A stretch of DNA of 64,000 nt from Adlercreutzia mucosicola DSM 19490 (GCF_000422625.1 NZ_AUGK01000011.1:1-64000), one strand, 5' to 3'; numbered from the stretch's first letter, positions 8,206-17,504 are shown. A program made the numbers and translations. The notes: generated by a model not told the origin, from the sequence alone.

Positions 8206-9090
8206 TTACAGGGCCGCTGCCACCGCAGGCAGCACGTCCTTCAGATCGCCCACCAGCCCGAAGTCGCACTGCTTGAAGATGGGGGCGTTCTTGTCCTTGT
8301 TGATAGCAAATACCATGCCAGAACGATTGCAGCCGACCATGTGCTGCATCTGGCCGGAGATGCCGCAGGCCACGTAGGCCTTGGGGGCGAGCGCGAGACC
8401 GGAAACGCCCACGTAGGTGCCCGACGGCATCCAGTCCACGCCCTCGGTCAGCGGACGAGAGCAGGCCAGGCCGCCGTCGATCTTCTCGCACAGGGCCCGG
8501 GCCAAATCCAGCTCGCTCTCCTCGGCGAAGCCGCGGCCGGCGGCTACCACGGCGTTGGCCTTGAACAGGTCGGCGCCGCCCTTCTCGCGCTCGCGGGAAG
8601 ACTTCAGGGTCAGCGGCACGGCGGGAGCCACCCACGCGACCTCTTCCACCACGCCGGCGCCGGAGGGCACGGCGCCCTCGAAGGTGCCGGGGGCCACGGT
8701 GTAGAAGGCCACGCCGCCGGCGGCCTTGCGCACGCGCTCGCCCACGCCGCCGAAGTACAGGCTCTTCGCGCCCGCATCGCCCATCTCCACCACGTCGGTG
8801 ATGACCGAGGCGCCCGCGGCGGTGGCCAGGCGACCAGCCACGCTCTTCACATGGCGGCGCGGCTCAGCGAGCACCACCGATGGGGCCTCGGCGTCGTAAA
8901 TGGCCTGCACGGTGGCGTAGGCGTCGTCAGCCACGGCGCCGGCGGGCACATTCACCACGATAGTCTTGTCGGATACGCCCTCGGGAGTCTGCCCGAAGGT
9001 GACGAGGACGACCTCGTCGGCCAGGGTGCGGGCGCCGGCGGAAAGCTCGCGGGCGGCGTCGGCGGTCTCGGCAATGACCAGTGCTTTCAT
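8206..9090 (-). CDS. fixB: electron transfer flavoprotein alpha subunit FixB
   Basis: A 294-residue ETF alpha subunit. The C-terminal half holds the FAD-binding domain, with VVAAGRGF, LACSRPLTEGVDWMPSG and VACGISGQMQH (about residues 185-260). The N-terminal half is the short Rossmann-like domain that packs on FixA. AAAGGAG precedes the ATG. It follows fixA by about 50 bases and precedes fixC. It receives electrons from FixA and delivers them to acyl-CoA dehydrogenase-type enzymes or FixC. Confidence 0.95.
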   Translation of the reverse strand: MKALVIAETADAARELSAGARTLADEVVLVTFGQTPEGVSDKTIVVNVPAGAVADDAYATVQAIYDAEAPSVVLAEPRRHVKSVAGRLATAAGASVITDVVEMGDAGAKSLYFGGVGERVRKAAGGVAFYTVAPGTFEGAVPSGAGVVEEVAWVAPAVPLTLKSSREREKGGADLFKANAVVAAGRGFAEESELDLARALCEKIDGGLACSRPLTEGVDWMPSGTYVGVSGLALAPKAYVACGISGQMQHMVGCNRSGMVFAINKDKNAPIFKQCDFGLVGDLKDVLPAVAAAL

Positions 9091-9142
9091 GAAATGTTCT
9101 CCTTTACTCGAAGAAGTCGGTGAAATTCGGGAAAGGCCGGGG

Positions 9143-9898
9143 CTACAGGGCGGCCTTCAGAGCGGCGGCGAACTGCTCGATGGCGCCGTCGGCCGAGGCC
9201 TCCGCCACGTGGCAGGCGCGCTCGGCGGCCTCGGGCGCGGCACAGGACACCACGTCGATGGTGGCAGCGGGAACGCACGGGGCGGCCTTCACGTCCATGG
9301 GCTTCTTGCCGGCGGCCAGGATGTCCTTCATGCCGGGGATGCGCGGCACAGCCACATCGGGCGACACGGCCACCACGGCGGGCAGCGGCACGGCCACCTC
9401 TTCCACCACGTCCTCCAGCGTGCGCTCCACGACAAGCCCATCGCCTTCCACGGCCAGCTTGGTCACGGCGCTCACGGAGGGCAGCCCCAGGCGGGCGGCC
9501 AGCTGCACGTCCACCTGCTGGGCGTAATCGTCAGCCGAGCCGTCGCCGCACAGGACGACGTCGTAGCCACCGTCAGCCAGCATTGCGGCCAGCACCTCGG
9601 CGGTAGCGGCGGCATCCATGCCGGCCAGCGCGTCATCGGCCGCCATGATCAGATCGTCGACGCCGCGAGCGAGCACGTTCTTCTTCAGCTTGGAATCGTC
9701 GATAGAGGCGGGGCCGGCGGTCACGGCGGTCACCGTGGAGCCCGGATGGGCGGCGGCCAGCTGGGCCGCGGCCTCGATGGCGTTCAGATCGTAGGCGGAC
9801 ACAATGCCCTTGGCCTTCGAGAAGTCCAGCGACCGATCCCCCGCGATCTGAATATCCTGATCGTCGGGAACCACCTTGAATGCAACGACAATGTTCAC
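9143..9898 (-). CDS. fixA: electron transfer flavoprotein beta subunit FixA
   Basis: A 251-residue ETF beta subunit with VPDDQDIQ, SLDFSKAKG, YDLNAIEAA, VLCGDGSADDYAQQV and PAVVAVSPD, a close match to FixA. FixAB complexes of this class can bifurcate electrons from NADH; whether this one does cannot be told from sequence alone. The start is the GTG at 9898, preceded by AAGGGAG; the longer in-frame start at 9952 has no good site. It is the first gene of fixABCX and is divergent from the CaiD-like crotonase gene. Confidence 0.93.
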   Translation of the reverse strand: MNIVVAFKVVPDDQDIQIAGDRSLDFSKAKGIVSAYDLNAIEAAAQLAAAHPGSTVTAVTAGPASIDDSKLKKNVLARGVDDLIMAADDALAGMDAAATAEVLAAMLADGGYDVVLCGDGSADDYAQQVDVQLAARLGLPSVSAVTKLAVEGDGLVVERTLEDVVEEVAVPLPAVVAVSPDVAVPRIPGMKDILAAGKKPMDVKAAPCVPAATIDVVSCAAPEAAERACHVAEASADGAIEQFAAALKAAL

Positions 9899-10035
9899 TT
9901 CAGCACACTCCCTTCTTATGAGCAATCCTCGTGCTTGGGCCTTCCGCGGCACGCGCTCCTTTTATGTTGAGCGCCCCGCTTCGATGAGCCGCATTATTCG
10001 CGTTTCCGACGGCGCCCCGCATCGCTTAAACCCCG

Positions 10036-10056
10036 TGAAAGCATCGTTACTCAAAA
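10036..10056. promoter_or_regulatory. shared motif TGAAAGCATCGTTAC with TACTCAAAA
   Basis: In the 295-base gap between fixA and the crotonase gene, TGAAAGCATCGTTAC (10036-10050) overlaps TACTCAAAA (10048-10056). The first differs at one base from a 15-mer at 21187-21201. The second recurs twice at 21276 and 21318, between the MFS and LuxR genes. I infer a common regulator site, perhaps for the LuxR-type protein. A GGGG-TATT-CCCC palindrome follows at 10077-10088. Confidence 0.45.
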
Positions 10057-10193
10057 GTTAGCGATAGGCCATATTCGGGGTATTCCCCATATACCGAGCC
10101 CCTTGCGATGCGCCGCCTCGGCCGCGCGGCCTACCATCGTCCATGGATGCGCAAGGCATCCGACACCTTACATTCCAACTTGAGGAGGAACCC

Positions 10194-10979
10194 ATGGCAG
10201 ACTACTTTGGCACCGACACCGTCGTCTCCGAGCTGCGCGAGGACGGCCTGCTGATCATCCGCATCAACCGCCCCGAGGTGGCCAATGCCCTGAATGGCGT
10301 CACATCGGCCGCCATGGAGAACATCATGAACCACGCGGAAACCGACAAGAGCGTGCGCGCCATCGTGGTCACCGGCACCGGCAAGGTGTTCTGCGCCGGC
10401 GAGGACCTCTCGGAGCTGTCCGAGGGCGGCGAATGCCAGACGGTCACCGAGCACGGCTTCGGCGGCCTGACCGCGCGCCTGTGCTCCAAGCCCGTCATCT
10501 GCGCCTGCAACGGCTCGGCCGCTGGCGGCGGCATGGAGATCGCCCTGTCCTGCGACATGGTGGTGGCCGCCGAGAACGCCAAGTTCGGCTGCACCGAGGT
10601 GGGCCTGGGCATCATCGCCTCCACCGGCGGCATCGTGCGCCTGGCCCGCGACATCAACCGCAAGGATTGTATGGAGCTGCTGCTCACCGGCAAGAAAATC
10701 AAGGCCCCCGAGGCCCGTGCCCTCGGCCTCATCAACTACGTGGTACCCGCCGAGGAGGTGCTCGACCGCGCCATCGAGCTGGCCGAAGAGTGCCTGAAAA
10801 ACGCTCCGCTGGCCCTGAAGTGGACGAAGTACATCGTGCATGCCGCCGACCAGATGTCCGAAGAGGACGCCATGCGCTTCTCCGATGCCGCCTACCGCTT
10901 CCTTGAGAAGACCGAGGATGGCATCGAGGGGCCGGCGGCCTTCGTCGAGAAGCGTGCGCCCCAGTGGATCGGCCGCTAA
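10194..10979 (+). CDS. caiD: enoyl-CoA hydratase/isomerase, CaiD-like crotonase
   Basis: A 261-residue crotonase. The oxyanion-hole segments are FCAGEDLSEL (about residue 67) and NGSAAGGGMEIALSCD (about 105-120). Both catalytic Glu positions are present, in GGGMEIA and CTEVGLG. Length and the C-terminal EDGIEGPAAFVEKR match CaiD, crotonobetainyl-CoA hydratase, though other crotonases end similarly. It would hydrate an enoyl-CoA to a 3-hydroxyacyl-CoA or the reverse. The start at 10194 has TGAGGAGGA upstream. It is divergent from fixA and ends at a terminator. The caiD name is a best guess; the crotonase call is firm. Confidence 0.82.
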   Translation: MADYFGTDTVVSELREDGLLIIRINRPEVANALNGVTSAAMENIMNHAETDKSVRAIVVTGTGKVFCAGEDLSELSEGGECQTVTEHGFGGLTARLCSKPVICACNGSAAGGGMEIALSCDMVVAAENAKFGCTEVGLGIIASTGGIVRLARDINRKDCMELLLTGKKIKAPEARALGLINYVVPAEEVLDRAIELAEECLKNAPLALKWTKYIVHAADQMSEEDAMRFSDAAYRFLEKTEDGIEGPAAFVEKRAPQWIGR

Positions 10980-11037
10980 CCCCGCTTCTCTCCTCGTAAC
11001 CGGAATGCTGCCTCGCATCCCAGCGAACTTTCCCCAC

Positions 11038-11066
11038 GAGCCCGCCCCTCCGGCGGGCTCTTTCTC
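11038..11066 (+). terminator. terminator after the CaiD-like gene
   Basis: GAGCCCGCC and GGCGGGCTC form a stem followed by TTTCTCC. It lies between the convergent crotonase and metallo-hydrolase genes and may serve the plus-strand transcript. Confidence 0.65.
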
Positions 11067-11067
11067 C

Positions 11068-12042
11068 TTAGTGAGGCGCCGCGCGATGTTCGATCTTTCC
11101 CGTTACGCGCAGATGCCGCAGCACGACCAGGGCCTCCAGCATGAAGTAGTAGCGCGCCATGGGCCTCGTCGCGTACCAGGACGTTGTCGAAAGGCCTGCG
11201 AGGGCACAGCGGGCCACCTCCTCGCCGTTCGCTCCTCTCCGATCGCACAGAAACGCGCGCACCGCCTTGGCGCGGGACTGTTTGCGGGCGATGAGGGTAT
11301 CGACGCGACGAGCCAGAGCCGCACCGTCGCGTTCGGGATCGCCATGGCCGAACAGCCCAAGGCGAACAGGCAGGTCGCGCACGCGACGCAGATGGCGCAG
11401 ATACAGACCGAAGCCGTCGACGCCATCGGGATGGGCGTCCACCGCAGGTGTCGCAGCGGGCAACACGTGGTCGCCCGCGAACAGAATGCCGCGATCGGGT
11501 TCGTACCAGCAGAGGTGATCGGGGGTATGGCCGGGCGTCTCCAGCACGCGAAACCGACAGCGTCCCACCGACACCTCATCGCCCTCGGCGACAAAACGGT
11601 AAGAGAAGCGCCCCAGAGGAAACGCGACGGTCTCGGCATTGCAGGCGCCGTAGGTGCACGCGTCTTCGAAGGAAGCGCCCAGAGCCCGCATCTCCCGCCG
11701 AAACTCCCCTTGGATGTGCCCGAGCCGGGCAGGCTCGCGGGCAACTACGGCGACGCGGCTCAGGCAAAGGGGCACCGATGCCGGCGATATCGAGGAAAGC
11801 ACCCCCGCATGGTCGAAATGCCCATGGGTGAGCAGTACCTGGCACGCGCTGAAATCGACGCTCAGATCGCGCAGCGCCGTTTGCAATCGGCGCGCATTGC
11901 CCAGACCAGCCGCACCGGCATCCACGATCAACCATTGGCCGTCGTCGTGCAGCACATGGCAATTCGCCTCCCCCGCACCCAAGTTGGCAAAGGGAAGGCG
12001 AATACGGTAGATCGCGGGATCGTCGCACACCTGCTCAACCAC
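11068..12042 (-). CDS. metallo-beta-lactamase-fold hydrolase
   Basis: A 324-residue MBL-fold hydrolase. The metal motif is HxHxDH at His73, His75, Asp77 and His78 (THGHFDH). It is followed by PGHTPDHLCW, FAGDHVLP and a late GLFGHGDP, which supply the other metal ligands. The helical C-terminal tail fits the glyoxalase II-like or thioesterase-like branch. The start is a GTG preceded by GGGAGAG, 16 bases after the MFS stop; the longer frame overlaps the MFS gene. It is the last gene of the eight-gene cai-like operon. It may hydrolyse a CoA thioester or ester product, but the substrate is inferred only from context. Confidence 0.82.
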   Translation of the reverse strand: MVEQVCDDPAIYRIRLPFANLGAGEANCHVLHDDGQWLIVDAGAAGLGNARRLQTALRDLSVDFSACQVLLTHGHFDHAGVLSSISPASVPLCLSRVAVVAREPARLGHIQGEFRREMRALGASFEDACTYGACNAETVAFPLGRFSYRFVAEGDEVSVGRCRFRVLETPGHTPDHLCWYEPDRGILFAGDHVLPAATPAVDAHPDGVDGFGLYLRHLRRVRDLPVRLGLFGHGDPERDGAALARRVDTLIARKQSRAKAVRAFLCDRRGANGEEVARCALAGLSTTSWYATRPMARYYFMLEALVVLRHLRVTGKIEHRAAPH

Positions 12043-12058
12043 GGGCGCTCTCCCGTCG

Positions 12059-13600
12059 TCAGCAGCGCGGGCGCACCGCGGGCACGCCTTCGATCTCCTG
12101 CAGCGCGCTCGTCTCGGCCAGCGACTTGCCACGCGTTTCCGGCGCCATAACAAAGGAAGTCGCCAACCCGCACAACACGAGCGCGGCCGCGGCCAACATC
12201 ACCGGCCCCACGCCGCAGGAGCCGAGCAGCAGCGGAGTGGCGTAGGTGGCGGCGATGGTGCCGATGCGCGAGAAGGCGATGGCGATGCCCACAGCCGTAG
12301 CGCGCACCTCGGTGGGAAACAACTCGTTGGGATACAGCCACTGCAAGATGCCCGGGCCGCCGCTGAAGAAAGCGTACAGCCCGAAGGCGGCGATAACCAC
12401 CGCGATGGGCGCCGTCGGCCACAGGCCCAGCACCAGCAAGCCGACGGCCATAAGCGCCAAGCTGACCAGCAGCAACGGTCGGCGCCCCATGGAGTTCAGC
12501 CAAAACATAGCGGGAATGCTGCCCACGAGGAAAAACAGGCTCACGGCGCTCTCGCCCAGAATGGCCTCATGACCCTCTCCCAGGCCGAAAGCCGCCATGA
12601 TCTCGGGACCGAATGTGTAGATGGCGTACATAGGCACCACCTGGCACAGAATGAACACGCCCAAGAAGAACATGCGCTTCAGGTATCCGCCCCTAAGCAG
12701 CGTAGCCAGCGAGGTTTTCCGGGGAACCTCCTCGGGTTCCAACTCCACATCGGGACCGAACACGCGGGCTACCACGGCCGCCGCCTCGTCGGTGCGGCCC
12801 TTGCTCGCCAGCCACAAGGGCGACTCGGGAATATCGTGGCGCCCGATGAGCAATATCGCGCAGGGCACGACAGCGCTGCCGAGCATCCATTTCCAACCGT
12901 CCTCGACACCGTAGAGGGCATAGCCCACCACAGCGGCCACGGTGGCACCGAGATACCACGCCGCCGACACCAGGCCCATGGACACAGCTCGATGCTTCTT
13001 GGGCGTGAACTCGGCGATGAGCGAGGTGGCGATAGGATAGTCGGCGCCCACGAACACGCCGATGAGGAAGCGGGCCGCCACCAGCTGCCACGCCGTGGTA
13101 GCGAATACGCTTGCCAGCGAGAACACTGCGATGGCAATAATGTCGATAGTGAACATCTTCTTGCGCCCGACGATATCGGTGAGATAGCCCCCGAAAATGG
13201 TGCCGAAGAAGATGCCGAGCATGACCGATGCGCCGATAGCCGCGCTCTCGGCGGCCGTCAGGCTCATCATGGGCACGATCTGGGTGAGCGCCACCCCGAT
13301 CAGCGAGAGCACATAGCCGTCGAGGAACGACCCGCCGCTAGAGAACAACGACACCTTGCGCAGAAACGGCGTCATCTGCACGTCGTCGATGCCCTTCTTG
13401 GCCGTGCGCCTCGTCTTGGCCGGAAGCTCGCGTAGCACCCGGCCCACCGAGCCGGCAGACCGCCTCAGCTGCTCTTCCCGGTAGGCGCGCTGAGAGCGCA
13501 CATCGGGATTCACGTGCACGCACCGCACAGCGGCAGCCGGCGTCGCGAAACGCGCAGCAGGGGGACTCGTCACCTGGGTCTTGCCCTTAACCTCGCTCAT
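12059..13600 (-). CDS. MFS transporter, sugar-porter-like metabolite:H+ symporter
   Basis: A 513-residue major facilitator with about 12 membrane segments. It shows DIVGRKKMF between segments 2 and 3, IPESPLWLASKGR in the central loop, GRRPLLL and a final PETRGKSLAE, the signature set of the sugar-porter/metabolite branch. The first 85 residues are hydrophilic and basic before the first segment (FSSGGSFLDGYV), longer than usual. The ATG at 13600 follows GAAAGGGG; a GTG lies just upstream. It lies in the cai-like operon where E. coli has the CaiT betaine transporter, so it probably imports or exports the organic acid handled here. The substrate is unknown. Confidence 0.85.
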   Translation of the reverse strand: MSEVKGKTQVTSPPAARFATPAAAVRCVHVNPDVRSQRAYREEQLRRSAGSVGRVLRELPAKTRRTAKKGIDDVQMTPFLRKVSLFSSGGSFLDGYVLSLIGVALTQIVPMMSLTAAESAAIGASVMLGIFFGTIFGGYLTDIVGRKKMFTIDIIAIAVFSLASVFATTAWQLVAARFLIGVFVGADYPIATSLIAEFTPKKHRAVSMGLVSAAWYLGATVAAVVGYALYGVEDGWKWMLGSAVVPCAILLIGRHDIPESPLWLASKGRTDEAAAVVARVFGPDVELEPEEVPRKTSLATLLRGGYLKRMFFLGVFILCQVVPMYAIYTFGPEIMAAFGLGEGHEAILGESAVSLFFLVGSIPAMFWLNSMGRRPLLLVSLALMAVGLLVLGLWPTAPIAVVIAAFGLYAFFSGGPGILQWLYPNELFPTEVRATAVGIAIAFSRIGTIAATYATPLLLGSCGVGPVMLAAAALVLCGLATSFVMAPETRGKSLAETSALQEIEGVPAVRPRC

Positions 13601-13618
13601 CACAGCCCCTTTCCACCC

Positions 13619-14485
13619 TTAGTCCCACTCCAGCAGACAGGCGTTCAGAAACGGCTTGTCTGCGGGCGCATCGGCGTTCACCATGCGGAAACGCGCCTCG
13701 GTACCGGACACCTTCCACACCTGGGTGGCCAAACGCGTTCCGGGCAGCACCGGAGCCGTGAACCGGCATTTGAAGCGTCGCAGGCGCTCGGGCTGCCCCG
13801 GGAACAGCAGCACGATGGCATGGCGCATGGCGATGCCGGCCGTGCACACCCCGTGGTTGATGGGACGCGCAAGCCCGGTCTGCTCGGTGTAGCCCCAGTC
13901 GATATGCTGCTGGTGCCAATCTCCCATAAGCCGGTAGATCAGGGGCCACTGGTAACCGCACACCTCCTCGTACACCAAGTCGGGCGCGCGATCCGGGTAG
14001 TCCACCGCATCGGCCGGTGGCCGCTCGCCGCCGAAGCCGCCGTCGTAGATGCAGCAGTCGTAAGTCTCAACGGTGCACAGATGGGTGCCGTCCGCGGAGT
14101 AGGACTTCCCCACCTGCTTGGAAAGGGATCCGCGCCCCTCGCCGCGATCCCACAGAGCCTCTTGGGTCACATAGGTCTCTACATGGTCGCTCATCTTGAA
14201 CGGCGCATGGAAGAAGGCGTCGATGCCGTAGTGCAGCGACCCCTCGTAGTTGAAGCCGTAGTCGAGCGTCGTGGTCATCTCCTCGTTCACCGTCAACGGC
14301 ACGCCGAAGATGGGCAGTACCTTCAGTTGGGGCGCGGCCGCATCGTGCTCGTTCACATACTCCAGATCCGTCCTGCCATCCCATCCCGCCCCACAGCCGA
14401 GCGCGCAGATCTCCAAATCGCGGAACGTGTAATCGCGCACGAAGGGGCCGAAGGTGCGCCCGACGATCTCAGTGCTCACGGTCAT
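13619..14485 (-). CDS. MaoC-like (R)-specific enoyl-CoA hydratase
   Basis: A 288-residue double hot-dog protein. The hydratase 2 motif is at residues 184-217, with YRLMGD and Asp189 and His194 as the catalytic pair, followed by ARPINHGVCTAG. The N-terminal half is a second, non-catalytic hot-dog domain, as in MaoC-type hydratase 2. It would hydrate a trans-2-enoyl-CoA to the (R)-3-hydroxyacyl-CoA or catalyse the reverse dehydration. AAAGGAGAG precedes the ATG. It lies between the CaiC-like ligase and the MFS gene, with short gaps on both sides. The island thus has two unrelated hydratases, this one and the crotonase. Confidence 0.87.
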   Translation of the reverse strand: MTVSTEIVGRTFGPFVRDYTFRDLEICALGCGAGWDGRTDLEYVNEHDAAAPQLKVLPIFGVPLTVNEEMTTTLDYGFNYEGSLHYGIDAFFHAPFKMSDHVETYVTQEALWDRGEGRGSLSKQVGKSYSADGTHLCTVETYDCCIYDGGFGGERPPADAVDYPDRAPDLVYEEVCGYQWPLIYRLMGDWHQQHIDWGYTEQTGLARPINHGVCTAGIAMRHAIVLLFPGQPERLRRFKCRFTAPVLPGTRLATQVWKVSGTEARFRMVNADAPADKPFLNACLLEWD

Positions 14486-14516
14486 GAGTCTCTCCTTTGA
14501 ACAGATGCCCGGCCCC

Positions 14517-16109
14517 TCAGCCGAGCCGTTTCTTCTCCACCTTGCCCACGCTGGTATGGGGCAGGCTGTCCACTATCTCGACGATGGTGGGAACTTTGAA
14601 ATCGGCCAAGCGACAAGAGCAGTAGGCCGTTATCTCCTCGACGGGTACCTCGCACCCTGTGATCGGCACCACGAAGGCCTTCACCGCCATATCGCGCACC
14701 GGATCGGGCACGCCGACGACGGCGGCTTCGGCCACTGCCGGATGGTCGGCCAGCACCTCCTCCACCTCGGAGGCCGAGATGTTCTCGCCGGCGCGTTTGA
14801 TCATGTTGCCCTTGCGGTCCACGAAGTAGAACCAGCCGTCGCCGTCGCAATACCCCTTGTCGCCGGGGAGGTGCCAGCCCCCGTCGTCGAGAGCCGCGGC
14901 CGTGGCGGCCTCGTCGCGGTAGTAGCCCTTCATAAGGGATACGCCGGGAATACCGCGCACGGCGATATCCCCCACCTCGCCCGCCGCGGCGCGCTGTCCC
15001 TCCTCGTTCAGGATGGTCACCTCGTAACTGGGACCGGGCCGACCCACGCTGGGCCAGCGCCGCGGGCCGTTCACGCGGTCGGTCAGCACCCAGCACACCG
15101 TTTCGGTGGAGCCGTAGCAATTCTGCAGGCGCACGCCGAACCGCCTCTCGAAGGCCTCCTTCTCGCTATCGGCCATGGGCAGGTAGTACTGCACCGACCG
15201 CACGCAGTGGTCGCGGTCGGCCGGATCGGACGGCTGCATCATCATGGTGCGCGCCATCATGGCGACCAGCTGAATGGCCGTCGCGCGGTAGGCGCGTACC
15301 TGGGACCAGTACCGCCGCGCGCTGTACTTTTCAAGCATGACGAGGGTGGCGCCGGCGGTAAGCACGGGCATGAGCGCCGCGGTCTGGAAGTTGGAATGGA
15401 AGGCCGGCATCGTGGTGAGCAGGCGGTCGGTCGACACAAGACCGCACTGCCACTCACCGTAGCGGCCGGCGAAGATCAGGTTGGCATGGGTCAGCTCCAC
15501 CCCCTTCGGGCACGAGGTGGTACCCGAGGTGAAGATGATCATGGCCGTGTCGAGGGGATCGAGCGAACGCGTCTCGCCCAGCTGATCGGAACAGGCCGCC
15601 ACAGCGGCGTCGAAGTCGACGGCCTGGCCGAACAGCGGCGCACCCGACCCATGGGCGATGAGCACATGCTCCATGGCATAAGGCCGCACGCCCTCGCAAG
15701 AGCCCGCGCAGCTGCCCTCGGGCCGCGGCGCGTCGGCGCAGTAGCAGCACTGGCAATCGGGTTCGGCCACCACGGTGCGGATGTCGCATTTTTCGAACAC
15801 GAAAGCCGTCTCTTCCAGTTTGTGCTGCATGTTGATGGGTACCGCCACCGCCCCTATCTTGGCCAGGGCGAAGGTGACGCTCACATACTCGGGCGAGTTG
15901 TACAACTGAATGGCCACGTTCTCGCCTTTGCGGATGCCCAAGGCCAGAAAGTAGTTCGCCGTCTGGTTGACGAGACGGTCGAATGCCTCGTAAGTGAACG
16001 TGCGCTCGGCGCCGAAACGGTCCTGGCTCACCAGGAAGAGACGATCGCCGCGACTGGCGGAAAGTTCGTTCCACAAGTCGCGGAGATTCTCGTTACCCCC
16101 GATAGCCAT
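14517..16109 (-). CDS. caiC: acyl-CoA ligase CaiC-like (carnitine/crotonobetaine-CoA ligase family)
   Basis: A 530-residue AMP-forming CoA ligase. The P-loop motif is IIFTSGTTSCPKGVELTH (about residue 190), followed by YGSTETV, GWHLPGDKGY and a C-terminal VGKVEKK lysine motif. Segments such as LGIRKGENVAI, AKIGAVAVPIN, EKYSARRYW and FYFVDRKGNMIKR match E. coli CaiC closely. It activates a carboxylate to its CoA thioester with ATP. A stretch at about 115-145 is rich in Cys and looks lineage-specific. The start at 16109 has AAGGAGG upstream. It sits directly after caiB in the same order as in E. coli. Confidence 0.85.
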   Translation of the reverse strand: MAIGGNENLRDLWNELSASRGDRLFLVSQDRFGAERTFTYEAFDRLVNQTANYFLALGIRKGENVAIQLYNSPEYVSVTFALAKIGAVAVPINMQHKLEETAFVFEKCDIRTVVAEPDCQCCYCADAPRPEGSCAGSCEGVRPYAMEHVLIAHGSGAPLFGQAVDFDAAVAACSDQLGETRSLDPLDTAMIIFTSGTTSCPKGVELTHANLIFAGRYGEWQCGLVSTDRLLTTMPAFHSNFQTAALMPVLTAGATLVMLEKYSARRYWSQVRAYRATAIQLVAMMARTMMMQPSDPADRDHCVRSVQYYLPMADSEKEAFERRFGVRLQNCYGSTETVCWVLTDRVNGPRRWPSVGRPGPSYEVTILNEEGQRAAAGEVGDIAVRGIPGVSLMKGYYRDEAATAAALDDGGWHLPGDKGYCDGDGWFYFVDRKGNMIKRAGENISASEVEEVLADHPAVAEAAVVGVPDPVRDMAVKAFVVPITGCEVPVEEITAYCSCRLADFKVPTIVEIVDSLPHTSVGKVEKKRLG

Positions 16110-16145
16110 TGCCTGATCCTCCTTCGCATGCGCGCTTATCCTGGA

Positions 16146-16173
16146 GAGGAACCCGCCCAGGTGCGGGTTCCTC
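16146..16173 (-). other. hairpin between caiB and caiC
   Basis: GAGGAACCCGC and GCGGGTTCCTC form an 11-bp stem in the 96-base gap between the two genes. No T-run follows on the minus strand. It may set the relative amount of the downstream genes by mRNA processing or partial termination. Confidence 0.45.
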
Positions 16174-16205
16174 GCTGTCGTTTCCTTGAGGTCCGGGGCC
16201 CGCAC

Positions 16206-17426
16206 CTAGTTCTCGCCGCGGCGAATGGCGCCTTCCTCCTCCAGAGCCGCCATTTGCTCCTCGGTGTAGCCGAGCTTGGAAAGCACGTCGGCCGTGTCGC
16301 CGCCCTTGGCAGGCATGGGACGCCAAATGCGACCGGGCGTCTGCTCGAAGCGGGGCATGGGCGACAGGCCCTTGAAGGTCTCGCCGTCGGCGGTTTCCCA
16401 CTCCACGAAGTTGCCGCGGGCGGCCATGTGCGCATCGGCCACCATGTCCTCGAACTCGTAGACGCTCTGGGCGGCGATGGCCTGCTCGGCCAGGATGTCC
16501 TCGAGCTCCAGCTTGGTGCGCTCCTTCAGCCACGCCTCCAAACGACGTTCGAACTCCTCGGCGATGGGCATCGACAGCCACAGCGACGCGGTGTCGTCGG
16601 GCAGCTCGGGCGTACCCCAGGCCTCGCCCAAGCCCAGCGTCTCCAGCATCCACTTGTTTTGGCGGATGCCGAACAGGTTCAGCGCGATGAAGCCGTCGGC
16701 GCACTCGTAGACGCCGATGCCGCAGAGATTCTGGTTGCGGGCGCCCGCGCGAGGCCACTTAATGCCGTCGTTCAAGTAGTCCACCAGGTAGTACTGGCTC
16801 ATGTACATAATGCCCTCGTACATGGCCCAGTCGATGGACTCGCCCTCACCCGTGCGCTCGGCCTTGCGCAGGGCCGCCAGCGATGCGGCGATCAGCAGGT
16901 AGGAATTGATGTAGTCACCGGAATAGGGCATGGTGATCATGGGCTGCTCGGGCGTGCCGTTCTGACAGGTGAAGCCAGCATACGGACCCACGGTGCCGTC
17001 GTAGGCCGGGCGCTTCACGCGATCCGGGTCGCCGAACTTGCCGTAGCCGGAGCAGTGCACGATGACGAGCTTCGGGTTCACGGCCCACATGTCCTCGTCG
17101 GTAAATCCCTTGCGCTCCCACGTGCCGCCCTTGGACGATTCGAAGAAGATGTCGGTGTCGCGCAGCATGTCCAGCAGCACCTGCTTGCCGCCGGGGGTGA
17201 ACTGGTTCAGCTGCACCGAGCGGCAGTTGCGGCGCTCGGCCTGGGCAGCGTTCTTCGCATCGCGCACGGTGTCGCCGTAGCCGATGTTCTCCAGCCAGAT
17301 AACATCGGCGCCCCAGTCGGCCATGATGTTGCAAGCACGCGGGATGGCCTCCTCCATGGCGGCGAAGACGATCCTCACGTCGTCCAGAACGCCGAAGGAC
17401 GGTTTCTCGGTGGGAATGGCAGCCAT
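16206..17426 (-). CDS. caiB: class III CoA-transferase CaiB-like
   Basis: A 406-residue family III CoA-transferase. The start region ADWGADVIWLEN, then GDTVRD, RRNCRSVQLN, TDIFFESSKG, NPKLVIVHCSGYG and PYSGDYINSY, agree with CaiB segment by segment. The Asp of SGDY is at the place of the catalytic nucleophile. It moves CoA from an acyl-CoA product to the free acid substrate, so a cycle needs little ATP. AAAGGAG precedes the ATG. The length equals that of E. coli CaiB within a few residues. It lies between caiA and caiC. Confidence 0.92.
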   Translation of the reverse strand: MAAIPTEKPSFGVLDDVRIVFAAMEEAIPRACNIMADWGADVIWLENIGYGDTVRDAKNAAQAERRNCRSVQLNQFTPGGKQVLLDMLRDTDIFFESSKGGTWERKGFTDEDMWAVNPKLVIVHCSGYGKFGDPDRVKRPAYDGTVGPYAGFTCQNGTPEQPMITMPYSGDYINSYLLIAASLAALRKAERTGEGESIDWAMYEGIMYMSQYYLVDYLNDGIKWPRAGARNQNLCGIGVYECADGFIALNLFGIRQNKWMLETLGLGEAWGTPELPDDTASLWLSMPIAEEFERRLEAWLKERTKLELEDILAEQAIAAQSVYEFEDMVADAHMAARGNFVEWETADGETFKGLSPMPRFEQTPGRIWRPMPAKGGDTADVLSKLGYTEEQMAALEEEGAIRRGEN

Positions 17427-17504
17427 TTCTCTCTCCTTTGCAAAAAGTAATCTGGTAATGTCCTCATGTCAGAGGTTCGCCCAAGGAAGCCCAAGGCGCT
17501 TTAC

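Noticed and set aside
14454-17450. A 998-codon plus-strand frame
   Set aside because: It lies opposite MaoC, caiC and caiB. There is no ribosome binding site and no recognisable domain.
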